From the NCBI GenBank assembly GCA_016928055.1, contig JAFGLM010000003.1, positions 41,154-105,153 of the forward strand: 64,000 nucleotides of DNA, given 5' to 3'. Within the stretch, counting starts at the first letter, position 1. Each line of letters starts with the position of its first letter. Shown piece by piece: positions 1 through 8,232 of the stretch. Below the pieces are notes generated by a model. That model was given only the letters and a program-made list of their open reading frames with translations. It had not been told where the DNA came from and made no database searches. A program made the position numbers and the translations under genes. This DNA comes from Gammaproteobacteria bacterium. GTDB taxonomy: Bacteria; Pseudomonadota; Gammaproteobacteria; HTCC5015.

Positions 1-283
1 TATAATGAAGGTTCAACAGCGCTTAAGACAGACTAAAGGCAATACCACACAAAGCAAGAAATGTAAGGAAGGTCTTTAAACACATGTGGATACCTTTCAG
101 ACGCCGGGGTTCATTGTAAATGGACTTCGAATGAAGTCAACCTCAAGATAATCAAGAATGCTCCTATATTTCTACCCTCGACTCGATTCAACGTCCGGTT
201 ATAGCTCAGCCTAACCCCCAAATCTTCACCTGATGCGAAGTTTGCTTTATACTCGATTTCAATATTTAAGGAACGCGGCCTTT

Positions 284-1192
284 ATGCAATTTTCGCAAGT
301 AATATTAATACCCTGTCTTGCAGTCACACTGGCTGCCTGCGGTGGTAGCAGCAACACCACCCCGCCTCCGGTCGACAATAATTTATATACCGCCTTCGGC
401 GCGCCCGAGCAGGTCACTATTGTGGGTTATACGGGCGACGCCATGGAACCGTTTTTAAGTCGCGATGGTCAGTTTCTCTTCTTTAACAGCTATGAGGGCG
501 CTAGTGATAAAGATCTATACTACGCCAGCAAAGTTGATGACACCCACTTTACTTATTTAGGAGAAGTTCTCAACATCAACACTATCAAGGTCGATGGTGT
601 GGCCAGCATGGATAACGCTGACAACTTCTTCTGGGTATCCACAGACATCTACGCACCTCCCGCCACCTACGATACACTTTTTTCCGGCACATTTGATGGT
701 ACTTCAGGCGAAATTAGTGACGCGTCGGCTGTTACAGGGCTGGCGGAAGGTATTAACGGACATCTGAATTTTGATCTTGAAATCAGCCCGGACGGCAATA
801 CACTCTATTTTGTAGATGGCGTTTTTTCCGGTGCCGCACATCCTGACCAAAGCAATATCGCAATTGCAATAAAAAACGGTAGCGATTTTTCACGTCATCC
901 TGGTAGTAACACCCTAATGGCAAACATTAATACCGATGACCTTGAATATGCCCCAACTGTTTCTGCAAATGGCCTCGAGCTGTTTTTCACACGTATGGAC
1001 CCTGATACTCTACAACCCAAAACCTACCGCAGCATTCGCGACAATACTGTTTCCGTTTTCCAAACACCACAGGAAGTCAGCGCGATAACCGGCTTTGCTG
1101 AAGCGCCTGCTTTTTCGCCCGACGAAAAATCTCTTTATTTTCATAAACTCGAAGGCTCTACGTTTGTAATTTACAAAATTGAACGTCCGTAA
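284..1192 (+). CDS. Secreted lipoprotein with PD40/TolB-like beta-propeller repeats
   Basis: The protein has a short hydrophobic signal ending in the lipobox LAACGG, so it is probably anchored to a membrane as a lipoprotein. The rest (about 280 residues) carries repeated blades of the type 'SRDGQFLFFNS', 'SPDGNTLYFVDG', 'SANGLELFFTR' and 'SPDEKSLYFHK', the signature of WD40-like/PD40 beta-propellers as in TolB. The ATG at 284 is preferred over the one at 233 because an AAGGAA ribosome site lies 10 bases upstream and it places the signal peptide at the N terminus. It converges on the next gene with about 60 bases between them and no clear terminator. Substrate or partner is unknown; a binding or scaffold role is typical of the fold. 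Confidence 0.8.
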   Translation: MQFSQVILIPCLAVTLAACGGSSNTTPPPVDNNLYTAFGAPEQVTIVGYTGDAMEPFLSRDGQFLFFNSYEGASDKDLYYASKVDDTHFTYLGEVLNINTIKVDGVASMDNADNFFWVSTDIYAPPATYDTLFSGTFDGTSGEISDASAVTGLAEGINGHLNFDLEISPDGNTLYFVDGVFSGAAHPDQSNIAIAIKNGSDFSRHPGSNTLMANINTDDLEYAPTVSANGLELFFTRMDPDTLQPKTYRSIRDNTVSVFQTPQEVSAITGFAEAPAFSPDEKSLYFHKLEGSTFVIYKIERP

Positions 1193-1252
1193 TAGTCAAT
1201 AGACATGCTGCTCAAATTTATGGGGAAATCAATCAGCAGACTTACGTCAAGA

Positions 1253-1924
1253 CTACTCTGATGTTTGCTTGCTGATAATAGGATTATCCGGCACACAGCC
1301 CTCGTCACCCGCAGCCATGGCGCTTACACTGACTTCCGAGATATGCAAAACCATTTTGCCATCCGTTCCGATTGATAATGGCGACGTGACATTTTTAAGA
1401 TCTGCGCCTTGCGAGACGAAGCAATCCAGCGGGATAGGTAGTGCAAACCACTCTCTCAGAGGTGCTTTCTTCAAATAATCATAAATGGAAACTTGTGCCT
1501 CGCATTTCTCACCACAGATCATTTTTACGTAGACCGGTTTGTGGCTGCGCACATCAAGTCTTAATGCCAGCACCAACTCGGCCTTATTTTCGTAGGCCGA
1601 AAGATCCACTGAACGGCCGGTGATAGACGCGCCCCCCCATTTATCCTGCTTACTCCAGGTGAGTTTAATCGCCCCCGGAAATTCCGGCGCGTCGGATGCT
1701 TCCATTACCAGCTTTTTAGCCTCACTTACACCTTCGTTTCCCTGCAATGGCATCCACCAGTTCCCAGGATCAGATAGCACCCATTGCCAACTGTCGGGTG
1801 TATCGCCTTTATGGAAATAGAAAAAGTCTGGATTAACCGCTGCCGACCCCGAATGAGCCACGTTGCCGATAGTTAAGGCCAACCAGGATAAAATCGTTGC
1901 AAAAACCGATACACTCTTTCGCAT
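1253..1924 (-). CDS. Secreted stand-alone ExoP-type galactose-binding-like domain protein
   Basis: The 223-residue protein has an N-terminal signal peptide (about 1-28) followed by a single beta-rich domain. Features such as 'WQWVLSDPGNWWMPL', 'GGASITGRSVDLSAY', 'WFALPIPLDCF' and 'LHISEVSVS' resemble the C-terminal domain of ExoP-like GH3 beta-glucosidases. No catalytic GH3 part is present. It lies 30 bases downstream of the octaheme cytochrome gene on the same strand, so it is probably the last gene of that operon. Four cysteines (CGEKC, DCF, GCVP) could form disulfides. Why a carbohydrate-type domain should accompany a respiratory cytochrome is unclear. The family assignment rests on recalled motif similarity. 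Confidence 0.65.
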   Translation of the reverse strand: MRKSVSVFATILSWLALTIGNVAHSGSAAVNPDFFYFHKGDTPDSWQWVLSDPGNWWMPLQGNEGVSEAKKLVMEASDAPEFPGAIKLTWSKQDKWGGASITGRSVDLSAYENKAELVLALRLDVRSHKPVYVKMICGEKCEAQVSIYDYLKKAPLREWFALPIPLDCFVSQGADLKNVTSPLSIGTDGKMVLHISEVSVSAMAAGDEGCVPDNPIISKQTSE

Positions 1925-1954
1925 GACACATACCTTAAATAAACGGAGTTTCTG

Positions 1955-3283
1955 CTAGTCTTCTATTTTCTTGTTTTGCATTCGCTTTTTGTAAATGGCT
2001 TCCAGTTTATAAAGATCCTGTTGCAACTCGAAAAAACCATGCCAATGTGCATAATCCGGTCCGCCCATCATAGCGCCTTGTCTTGCGCGCCGACCTTCAT
2101 GATGCCATAGATGATAAAAGACTATTTGAAACTCATCGGTCCAGGGATTTTCCTTTAACAAACCAGCCTTATTCAGCTCATCCAACATCTTCTGAGCCGG
2201 TTTATAGTATTCTTCATTGTACAAACGAACCGCTTTATCGCCTTGTAAAAAGAAATTATCCGCATGTTTCTGACTATGACAGGAACTGCAAACGGTCTTC
2301 ATTAACTCGCGACCTTTTTCACCGTTGCCCAGTAACGGACTTAGCACATCGTCCGAATTGCGTACCTGGGATTCTTTCGCCCACAGGTTCCAATATAGCC
2401 TTTCGGTAATATTATGGGTGGTTGTTAATTCGCCGATACCGCTCATATGACAAGTTGCACAGGTTGGTGCACGATAATCACCAGGCTCCCACGCATCAGG
2501 CGGAGAATCCCACTTCCAATCGTCACTATCGGTAGCAAAAACATGTCCGTGCTTGCTGTTTTCAAAAATTTCAAAATCAGGATGATCCGGCCCTAAATGA
2601 CAGGATGCGCACGCCGCCGGTTTACGCGCCTCGGAAATTTTAAATACATGGCGGGTATGACATGCTGCACAATTGCCGGTACTGCCATCCGGATAGATAT
2701 TACCCATACCTGCATTCGGCCACGTCTCTGCCGTTGGCCTGCCTTCTTTATCTAACTCGATTTTCGTACCATGACACTGCATACAGCCGGTTTCGGAAGG
2801 TGCATTCTGCAATTCAGGATTATCTCGACCTTCATGTTTTCGTATCAATGCGTGCAAACTGTCTTGTGGAATAATCTGGTGATAGGCGCGGAAGTGACCA
2901 CTTTGATTAAATTGCTCCATCTCCTTAGCATGGCAGCGCCCACAGACCGCAGGTGAAACGAGTGCACTGATATAGACTTTGAAATCGGCTAAATTTTCGT
3001 GTTGGGTTGCATTAGGAGCGTCTTTACTTACGGCATGACAATCAAGGCATGAAACACCTACGTGACTGTGACGACTGTTTTTCCAGTCGTTGACGATGCC
3101 GGGGGATTTGTCTTTGTGGCAGTCAATACAGTTTTTAGCCGCTTCTGTGTGACCACGACTGATCATGATGGTCTTGATATTACTCAAGTCGCCGACGGAT
3201 TTATCGCCCTCATTTGCCGATAACACCGTATTGGCCGATAAAAGTAACCCCATTACACCGGCAAGCCAAAAACGGATTTTCAT
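1955..3283 (-). CDS. Octaheme c-type cytochrome of the hydroxylamine oxidoreductase (HAO) family
   Basis: A signal peptide (about 1-23) is followed by eight CXXCH heme-binding motifs: CIDCH, CLDCH, CGRCH, CMQCH, CAACH, CASCH, CATCH and CSSCH. The C-terminal helical part contains 'FYHLWHHEGRRARQGAMM' and 'GPDYAHWHGFFEL', typical of the HAO family. The 442-residue length fits the shorter HAO-like enzymes. It is a periplasmic redox enzyme. Family members oxidise hydroxylamine or, in the epsilonproteobacterial type, probably reduce nitrite or hydroxylamine. The start overlaps the stop of the upstream NapC-type gene by 4 bases, pointing to the reductive type fed by the quinol pool. Whether a heme-crosslinking tyrosine is present (for example the Tyr in PDYAHW) needs an alignment. 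Confidence 0.85.
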   Translation of the reverse strand: MKIRFWLAGVMGLLLSANTVLSANEGDKSVGDLSNIKTIMISRGHTEAAKNCIDCHKDKSPGIVNDWKNSRHSHVGVSCLDCHAVSKDAPNATQHENLADFKVYISALVSPAVCGRCHAKEMEQFNQSGHFRAYHQIIPQDSLHALIRKHEGRDNPELQNAPSETGCMQCHGTKIELDKEGRPTAETWPNAGMGNIYPDGSTGNCAACHTRHVFKISEARKPAACASCHLGPDHPDFEIFENSKHGHVFATDSDDWKWDSPPDAWEPGDYRAPTCATCHMSGIGELTTTHNITERLYWNLWAKESQVRNSDDVLSPLLGNGEKGRELMKTVCSSCHSQKHADNFFLQGDKAVRLYNEEYYKPAQKMLDELNKAGLLKENPWTDEFQIVFYHLWHHEGRRARQGAMMGGPDYAHWHGFFELQQDLYKLEAIYKKRMQNKKIED

Positions 3284-3852
3284 GGCGCGTCCTCCTCGTT
3301 ACGTAATGCTAAATGATCAAGCAGATTTTTGTGGCCAACATTCTGGTGGCACGAAACGCATTGTTGCTCAATTTCACCCATAAAATATGGCTTATGCGCA
3401 ACAAATGCTTTGGGATTGGGCATACTGGCTCGCTCCAAATCTTTATGACAGGCGATACAGCCCGAATCATAAACAAAATCTTCCCGCAGTTCCCGTTTTC
3501 CTAACCAGTCTATTTTATCCAGATTATAAAATGTCTGAGCCCAGATATCGTGCAAACCATAGCCGGTTTTGGCGAGAACGTAATGAAACTTGCTTTCGTG
3601 TGGTAAATGGCAATCCACACATTCCGCAGCAACACCGAATTGATTGTTTCCGCCGTGTTTATCGTCACGGAAAGACTTAACCAGAGGCTGCATCGTATGA
3701 CACCCACCACAGAAATCGGGTCCGCCCGTGTGTTCAAATACTGACTCGGTGACCACCCAGCCCAGAAAAGAAACCAGCCCCAATACCATCGTCAGAATCA
3801 ACAATGTAACACGCGGCCTTTCTATAACTAAATCGATCATCCGTTTGAGCAT
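3280..3852 (-). CDS. NapC/NirT-family tetraheme cytochrome c (membrane quinol dehydrogenase)
   Basis: One N-terminal membrane anchor (about residues 14-34) is followed by a periplasmic part with four CXXCH motifs: CGGCH, CVDCH, CIACH and CVSCH. 'FCGGCHTMQP' resembles the first heme site of NapC/NirT/CymA proteins. Family members oxidise menaquinol or ubiquinol and pass electrons to a periplasmic reductase. The partner is almost certainly the octaheme cytochrome whose gene overlaps this stop by 4 bases. The frame opens at a GTG at 3900 directly after an in-frame stop. I prefer the ATG at 3852, which has AAAGGG upstream and gives the usual short N terminus before the anchor. No complete FNR box is evident upstream, only a half-site-like TTGAT. 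Confidence 0.85.
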   Translation of the reverse strand: MLKRMIDLVIERPRVTLLILTMVLGLVSFLGWVVTESVFEHTGGPDFCGGCHTMQPLVKSFRDDKHGGNNQFGVAAECVDCHLPHESKFHYVLAKTGYGLHDIWAQTFYNLDKIDWLGKRELREDFVYDSGCIACHKDLERASMPNPKAFVAHKPYFMGEIEQQCVSCHQNVGHKNLLDHLALRNEEDAP

Positions 3853-3994
3853 GCGATCACGATACCCTTTTAAAGGCGGGGAGAATAAACGGCCTGACAC
3901 TTAATGTCTACAACCGGATATTTGCATGCCGAGTTAACGATTTATCAAACTAAAGCTGACATTTAATCGGTATTAACTAAAATTATAAAAAATC

Positions 3995-4012
3995 GCCCCG
4001 CAATTGCGGGGC
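3995..4012 (-). terminator. GC-rich palindrome, probable second terminator behind the cellulase gene
   Basis: The 18-base perfect palindrome GCCCCGCAATTGCGGGGC is followed on the minus strand by a run of six T residues. It lies about 80 bases beyond another terminator-like hairpin, in tandem, behind the cellulase gene. Confidence 0.6.
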
Positions 4013-4092
4013 ACTTTCAATACCATAAAAACTTTAAGGTAATGTTATTTTTTTGAAGACCAGTTATTCCGTACTTCAGCTTTTATTCTGAA

Positions 4093-4122
4093 AAATAGCT
4101 CCCGATATATTGGGAGCTATTT
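4093..4122 (-). terminator. Rho-independent terminator of the cellulase gene
   Basis: An 11-bp stem (AAATAGCTCCC pairing with GGGAGCTATTT) around an 8-base loop is followed on the minus strand by a short T run. It lies about 37 bases downstream of the cellulase stop codon. Confidence 0.7.
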
Positions 4123-4158
4123 AGACTTCAGGCTGAAACAATCACCTTAACTAATTAC

Positions 4159-6183
4159 TTAATTGGCGTTTACTATCGCGTTGATGATATTCGGGTAAAC
4201 CTGAGCCCCTGTGCTACGGTTAAAGAGACCCAAACCTGTATCTCCGGTAACACCGTTGTCCCAGTAAACCGGCACAATCTGATGCGACAGTGCAGATCCG
4301 GTTATATAACTGTTCCAGCGAATCCGCTGAGTTTCAAAACCGGACACGCTCTGGCGATCAGCAACTCCATACTCACCTAAAAGCACCGCAATGCCTTGAT
4401 CAATAAAATTGGTTTTCATCGCCTGCATTTGCGAATCCACCCAGGCTTCATTCGCCCAGGTTTCAACCGTGCTCGGCCAAGTTGTAACGTTGCTGCCTGT
4501 GTTCAGCGTGAAATTGTATGGATCGTAGTAATGAACTTCCATGAACAGGTGGTTGCTGATGGTATCAGTCGGAATCACTGCGAAATTCACAGTATGACCG
4601 ATGTTGGTATTAAAACCCTGCACGATCAGATAGCGGCTGGCATTGTTACCGCCGGTCGCACGCACCGCGTTTACGAAGGTCTGGTTGAAGCTGTTCTGCA
4701 CATCAACGTACTCCTGCGTTGGTGTTCCGTAATCGCCTTCGTTCATTACTTCGTTGGTGCCGGCAAACAACAGATGGTCACCGTAGCTTCTAAAATGATT
4801 AGCGATCTGCGTCCACATAATGGACAAACGGTTGTTCAACGCTTGCTGGTTGGAATAGAAGGGATGATTTAACCAGCCACCGTCCCAATGCTCGTTGATG
4901 ACAACGTACATACCGGCATTTAAGCCATAATTTACGACTTCCTCGACGCGGTTCAGCCAGGTCGGATCAATGGTGTAACTGGATGCATCGGAAAATGCGC
5001 TCCAGGCTACCGGGATACGTAGGGTGTCGAAACCCGCCGCTTTAACTGCGTTGATCAGCTGCTGCGTGACTACCGGGTTGCCCCAGGCTGTTTCATTGCC
5101 GGGGCCCATCGATTCCATCGAGTTACCCAGGTTCCAGCCAATCCCCATTTGCTGCGAGAAAGCTACCGCGCCCAAGCCGCCGCTGGACGTCGACGAGGAC
5201 GAACTGGAACTGCTCGATGAACTACTACTGCTACTCGAAGAGCTACTGGAACTGGAGCTGGAAGAGCTGCTGCTGCCGCTGCAACTGGCCGCCTGCGGGT
5301 TGTTTCCAATGATCGTAAGTGAATCAATATTGGGCAAGCCGCTGCTGTTGGTCGCTACGATGCTAATGTCATTATTTCCGCCACCAAGTGCGACATTATC
5401 CGAATCGACTGTCCAGCTGTCCCACGAGCCGGTTGCAGGAAAGCCGAGATTGCCGGCTGTCGCACCATTAATCACAATATTCGCTGTTCGAGTTGAAACC
5501 GTTGCATAGCGTAAATCCAGAATGTAGTTGCCACTGGAGGGAACGTAAACCCGATAATCTACCGCATTACCATTGGCATTGTCGGTATTGGCAAAACCAC
5601 TGCCGGTATAGCCGACATGATTATTGTCTACGGTGCCATCAACATTGCAGAAACCAGTCTGATTTTCCTGGATGGTAATTTCGGTGCTGCCGCCTGAACT
5701 CGAAGACGAACTTGAGCTGCTCGACGAACTGGAGCTGGATGAACTGCTCGATGAAGAACTGCTGGACGAGGAGGACGAACTGCTTGAAGATGAACTCGAA
5801 CTACTCGATGAAGAACCACTTCCAGCACACGTCGGTAATGAAAAACTACCCGTATACGATCCCTGGAATCCAAAACTCGTGGTTCCGCCCGCAGATATAT
5901 AGCTGGTCCATGAGACCGGGGTCGCAGTGGCCGTATTGCCGGATATGGATAGATTCGCACCCCACGAACTGCTGATGCTTGGAGTCTGGTTATATGTCAG
6001 CGCTACCGTCCAGCCGTTAATAGCCGAGCTACCGTTATTTTTGACAACCACATTAGCCACATAACCGCCGGTCCAGGTTTGCGCAGTCACTGTACAGGAC
6101 GTTTGAGCCAGTGCATTGTTTACCAGAAACGGAAAAGCCAGAATCGTCATCGTGACGATGACGTATCGTTTAATTGAAATCAT
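4159..6183 (-). CDS. Secreted modular cellulase: CBM2 - poly-Ser - CBM6-like - poly-Ser - GH5
   Basis: The 674-residue secreted beta-glucanase has a signal peptide (about 1-27) and a family 2 carbohydrate-binding module (about 28-120) with exposed tryptophans (QTWTGG, INGWTVAL, SSWGANL). A long serine linker follows, then a CBM6/CBM35-like beta-sandwich (about 165-300, ending NIDSLTIIGN), a second serine linker and a GH5 catalytic domain (about 335-674). GH5 hallmarks are 'GIGWNLGN', 'RIPVAW', 'INEHWDGG', the acid/base glutamate in 'GTNEVMNEG' and the nucleophile glutamate in 'LLGEYG'. The closest subfamily looks like endoglucanase type, but this is uncertain. The ATG at 6183 is preferred over 6228 because GAGGGG sits 6 bases upstream and it begins the signal peptide. 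CBM2 domains usually target crystalline cellulose. Confidence 0.93.
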   Translation of the reverse strand: MISIKRYVIVTMTILAFPFLVNNALAQTSCTVTAQTWTGGYVANVVVKNNGSSAINGWTVALTYNQTPSISSSWGANLSISGNTATATPVSWTSYISAGGTTSFGFQGSYTGSFSLPTCAGSGSSSSSSSSSSSSSSSSSSSSSSSSSSSSSSSSSSSSSSSSGGSTEITIQENQTGFCNVDGTVDNNHVGYTGSGFANTDNANGNAVDYRVYVPSSGNYILDLRYATVSTRTANIVINGATAGNLGFPATGSWDSWTVDSDNVALGGGNNDISIVATNSSGLPNIDSLTIIGNNPQAASCSGSSSSSSSSSSSSSSSSSSSSSSSSSSSSTSSGGLGAVAFSQQMGIGWNLGNSMESMGPGNETAWGNPVVTQQLINAVKAAGFDTLRIPVAWSAFSDASSYTIDPTWLNRVEEVVNYGLNAGMYVVINEHWDGGWLNHPFYSNQQALNNRLSIMWTQIANHFRSYGDHLLFAGTNEVMNEGDYGTPTQEYVDVQNSFNQTFVNAVRATGGNNASRYLIVQGFNTNIGHTVNFAVIPTDTISNHLFMEVHYYDPYNFTLNTGSNVTTWPSTVETWANEAWVDSQMQAMKTNFIDQGIAVLLGEYGVADRQSVSGFETQRIRWNSYITGSALSHQIVPVYWDNGVTGDTGLGLFNRSTGAQVYPNIINAIVNAN

Positions 6184-6479
6184 GTTTTCCCCTCGCAAGT
6201 TAAGTGTGTAACTAACCGCTCCCGCCAATCGTAAACAGAATCCCGATTGACCCTTAGAAGACGACTCCGCTGGTTGGCGGTCATCTTCAGTTCGAAATCT
6301 TATCCTTATTGTAAGAATGACTACAAGTTAAATAACGGTATGTACGTGGCAATACGCAAGCCCATATATGCGAAATACCAGGATGCCCATCTCCTGAAAA
6401 ATATCCTTACGAATTATTTTTAAAAACTTTGTGCAGCTTAGCCCTGCGCTTTCGAGCCTGTCCCATTGCATAACTGGAT

Positions 6480-7523
6480 TTACAGTATCACCTGTATACT
6501 CGGAATCGACGATGAAAGTGGAATCGTATTAATATTTTTCGCTCCCAACTTCGCCAGTTGATATCTCACTTTCGCTAAAGGTATTTCCGGGTTTTCCATA
6601 TCGATCTGGATATAAAACTCCGTATATTCCTTGCCTATTGTTTTGGTCGGCTCATCAGCAAAAAGATTATTTTCGATCAAATATTTTTCTATTTTGGCAG
6701 CATCGCTGTTTGGAGAATTAAACAAAATCATGACTTTATGTTCGGCATTCACCGCACCAAAAAGGTTAATCAGAAAAAGCTCCAACAAGTCTTTTTTCTT
6801 AGGATCTTTTTTTATTGCCGGATTAATCCAGATACTCGATTCAGAAAGAAGTATTTCATCAACAATCTTAAGATCGTAATTCCGAATAGCACTGCCCGAT
6901 TGTGTGATTTCAACACCCAAATCGGCACCGCCATTTTTTACCTTGGCTTCCGTTTTGCCCCAGGTTTCGTAAATCAGTACCCCCTCATCGATTAACGCCG
7001 GTGTTTTATATTTTTGTACGGAATACTTTGTGTATTGCTCCAGCAAGCCCAAAGACTTAAGCTTCGACTGAATCCAGTCCAGCGTGAGATACGGCATTTC
7101 CGTCACAACCGTAATCAGCTTTTTCTTCTTTATTATTTCTTTCAAAATATCATTGATATTGTCAGGGCTGTCTTTGGTAGCAATCCCAACAATTCTGACT
7201 TTTCCTCTGTTTAAAGACAGAACCCGTTCCAACTGAATGTTAGTTTTGTATGCTAATTTTAGCTCCAGTATTCTTTCCGTGATCCAGTCATCACCGGCAA
7301 TAGCCACATCAAGTTCGTTGATACCAAGCTGGGAACCGAATTCCTGTGGTCGCCCATCCCAACCAAACAGATAATTCATCCCGGAAAACGAACTGGGGCC
7401 ACCTTCTGAGTAACCTGTTGTCTTAAATCCACAGTCCTTTAATAACGCTATTAAGTTACCACCCCGCTCAGCATTCGCCAGTGAACCGGCAGGCATACCT
7501 ATTTTTAAAGTTGCATTTTCCAT
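6480..7523 (-). CDS. hisG: HisG-like ATP phosphoribosyltransferase (divergent, long form)
   Basis: The 347-residue protein resembles HisG, which joins ATP and PRPP in the first step of histidine synthesis. Seen are an N-terminal 'GMPAGSLANAERGGNL', a periplasmic-binding-protein-like core with 'ELDVAIAGDDWITER', and a PRPP-loop-like stretch 'LGVEITQSGSAIRNYDLKI'. The C-terminal extension (about 285-347) looks like the regulatory domain of long-form HisG. It is more lysine- and isoleucine-rich than neighbouring genes, suggesting AT-rich, possibly acquired DNA. It follows the HisI-like gene with a gap of 3 bases, so the two are co-expressed. No other his gene is in the window, and the partner has an altered metal motif. 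The pair may serve normal histidine synthesis or a side pathway. Confidence 0.72.
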   Translation of the reverse strand: MENATLKIGMPAGSLANAERGGNLIALLKDCGFKTTGYSEGGPSSFSGMNYLFGWDGRPQEFGSQLGINELDVAIAGDDWITERILELKLAYKTNIQLERVLSLNRGKVRIVGIATKDSPDNINDILKEIIKKKKLITVVTEMPYLTLDWIQSKLKSLGLLEQYTKYSVQKYKTPALIDEGVLIYETWGKTEAKVKNGGADLGVEITQSGSAIRNYDLKIVDEILLSESSIWINPAIKKDPKKKDLLELFLINLFGAVNAEHKVMILFNSPNSDAAKIEKYLIENNLFADEPTKTIGKEYTEFYIQIDMENPEIPLAKVRYQLAKLGAKNINTIPLSSSIPSIQVIL

Positions 7524-7526
7524 GTC

Positions 7527-7916
7527 TTACTTCTCTACTACCGTAAGTGAATCATCATCGTTGATTTGCCGATAATAACAGGATGTATAAGGATTCCCGC
7601 TCGCCTTTTTGGCATGGCAGGCGCCCTTGCCCTGCGGTTCAACCAGGTAGAGCAATGAGTTTTGCTCACAATTGATTCGGATAGCTTTAATTTTAAGGGT
7701 GTCGCCAGAGGTCGTACCCTTCTTCCAGAGCTCATTTCGTGATCGACTCCAGTAAGTAGCCAGACCGCATTTTCGTGTTTCTTCAAATGCTTCTCTATTA
7801 GCAAAGGCAAGAATTAATACTTCTTTTGTGTTGTAATCCTGCGTGACCACGGGTATCAGGGCCTGACCATCTTCGCCAAAATTGATCAGTAGTTCGCTTG
7901 TATACTCTTTTGACAT
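7527..7916 (-). CDS. hisI: HisI-like phosphoribosyl-AMP cyclohydrolase with altered metal motif
   Basis: The 129-residue protein has the HisI fold signature: 'VVTQDYNTKEVLILAFAN', 'ATYWSRSRNELWKKG', 'TSGDTLKIKAIRINC' and the cysteine motifs 'GACHA' and 'TSCYYR'. HisI opens the adenine ring of phosphoribosyl-AMP. The usual magnesium motif DCDxD reads NCEQN here, so all three aspartates are replaced, while the zinc-type cysteines are kept. There is also an insertion between ACH and SC. The gene starts 21 bases after the CCA end of tRNA-Arg, so it may be expressed from the tRNA promoter. The altered motif suggests changed metal use or changed function. Confidence 0.75.
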   Translation of the reverse strand: MSKEYTSELLINFGEDGQALIPVVTQDYNTKEVLILAFANREAFEETRKCGLATYWSRSRNELWKKGTTSGDTLKIKAIRINCEQNSLLYLVEPQGKGACHAKKASGNPYTSCYYRQINDDDSLTVVEK

Positions 7917-7937
7917 AACTCTATTGTTCCAAAAATT

Positions 7938-8014
7938 TGGCGCGCCCGGAGAGACTCGAACTCCCGACCAACTGGTTCGAAGCCAGTTACTCTATCCAGC
8001 TGAGCTACGGGCGC
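7938..8014 (-). tRNA. tRNA-Arg (anticodon TCG), CCA encoded
   Basis: A full cloverleaf can be read on the minus strand. The acceptor stem is GCGCCCG paired with CGGGCGC, followed by G and an encoded CCA. The D arm has GCTCAGCTGGATAGAGT, the anticodon stem is ACTGG/CCAGT around the loop CTTCGAA (anticodon TCG, codon CGA), and the T arm contains GTTCGAGTC. Length is 77 bases including CCA. The HisI-like gene begins 21 bases downstream. Confidence 0.95.
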
Positions 8015-8232
8015 AATGTTCAACATAATGGCATAGCATAACGCAGAACGCCAACGTGCGCAGCAAACGCAAAAGCAGCAGATTTTTCAGCATCGCTGGT
8101 GTAAAATTCCTGACCCAGGGGCCAACAAAACCGGTCGTTTTTGGGGATACAAAACCCCGGTGTATTTAAAAAAGTAAATTCTATGCCGAGCCTTATTTTT
8201 CGCACCGTCGTCGCAAATCTGGAGAAGTCAAC

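Noticed and set aside
3901..3990. FNR box upstream of the NapC-type gene
   Set aside because: Only one TTGAT-like half-site is present; the second half does not match.
5024..5509. Long plus-strand frame rich in Leu/Glu opposite the cellulase
   Set aside because: It is the antisense of the serine-linker codons (AGC/TCG read backwards) and lies wholly within a well-supported gene. The same applies to frames at 5672-5975 and 54761-55060.
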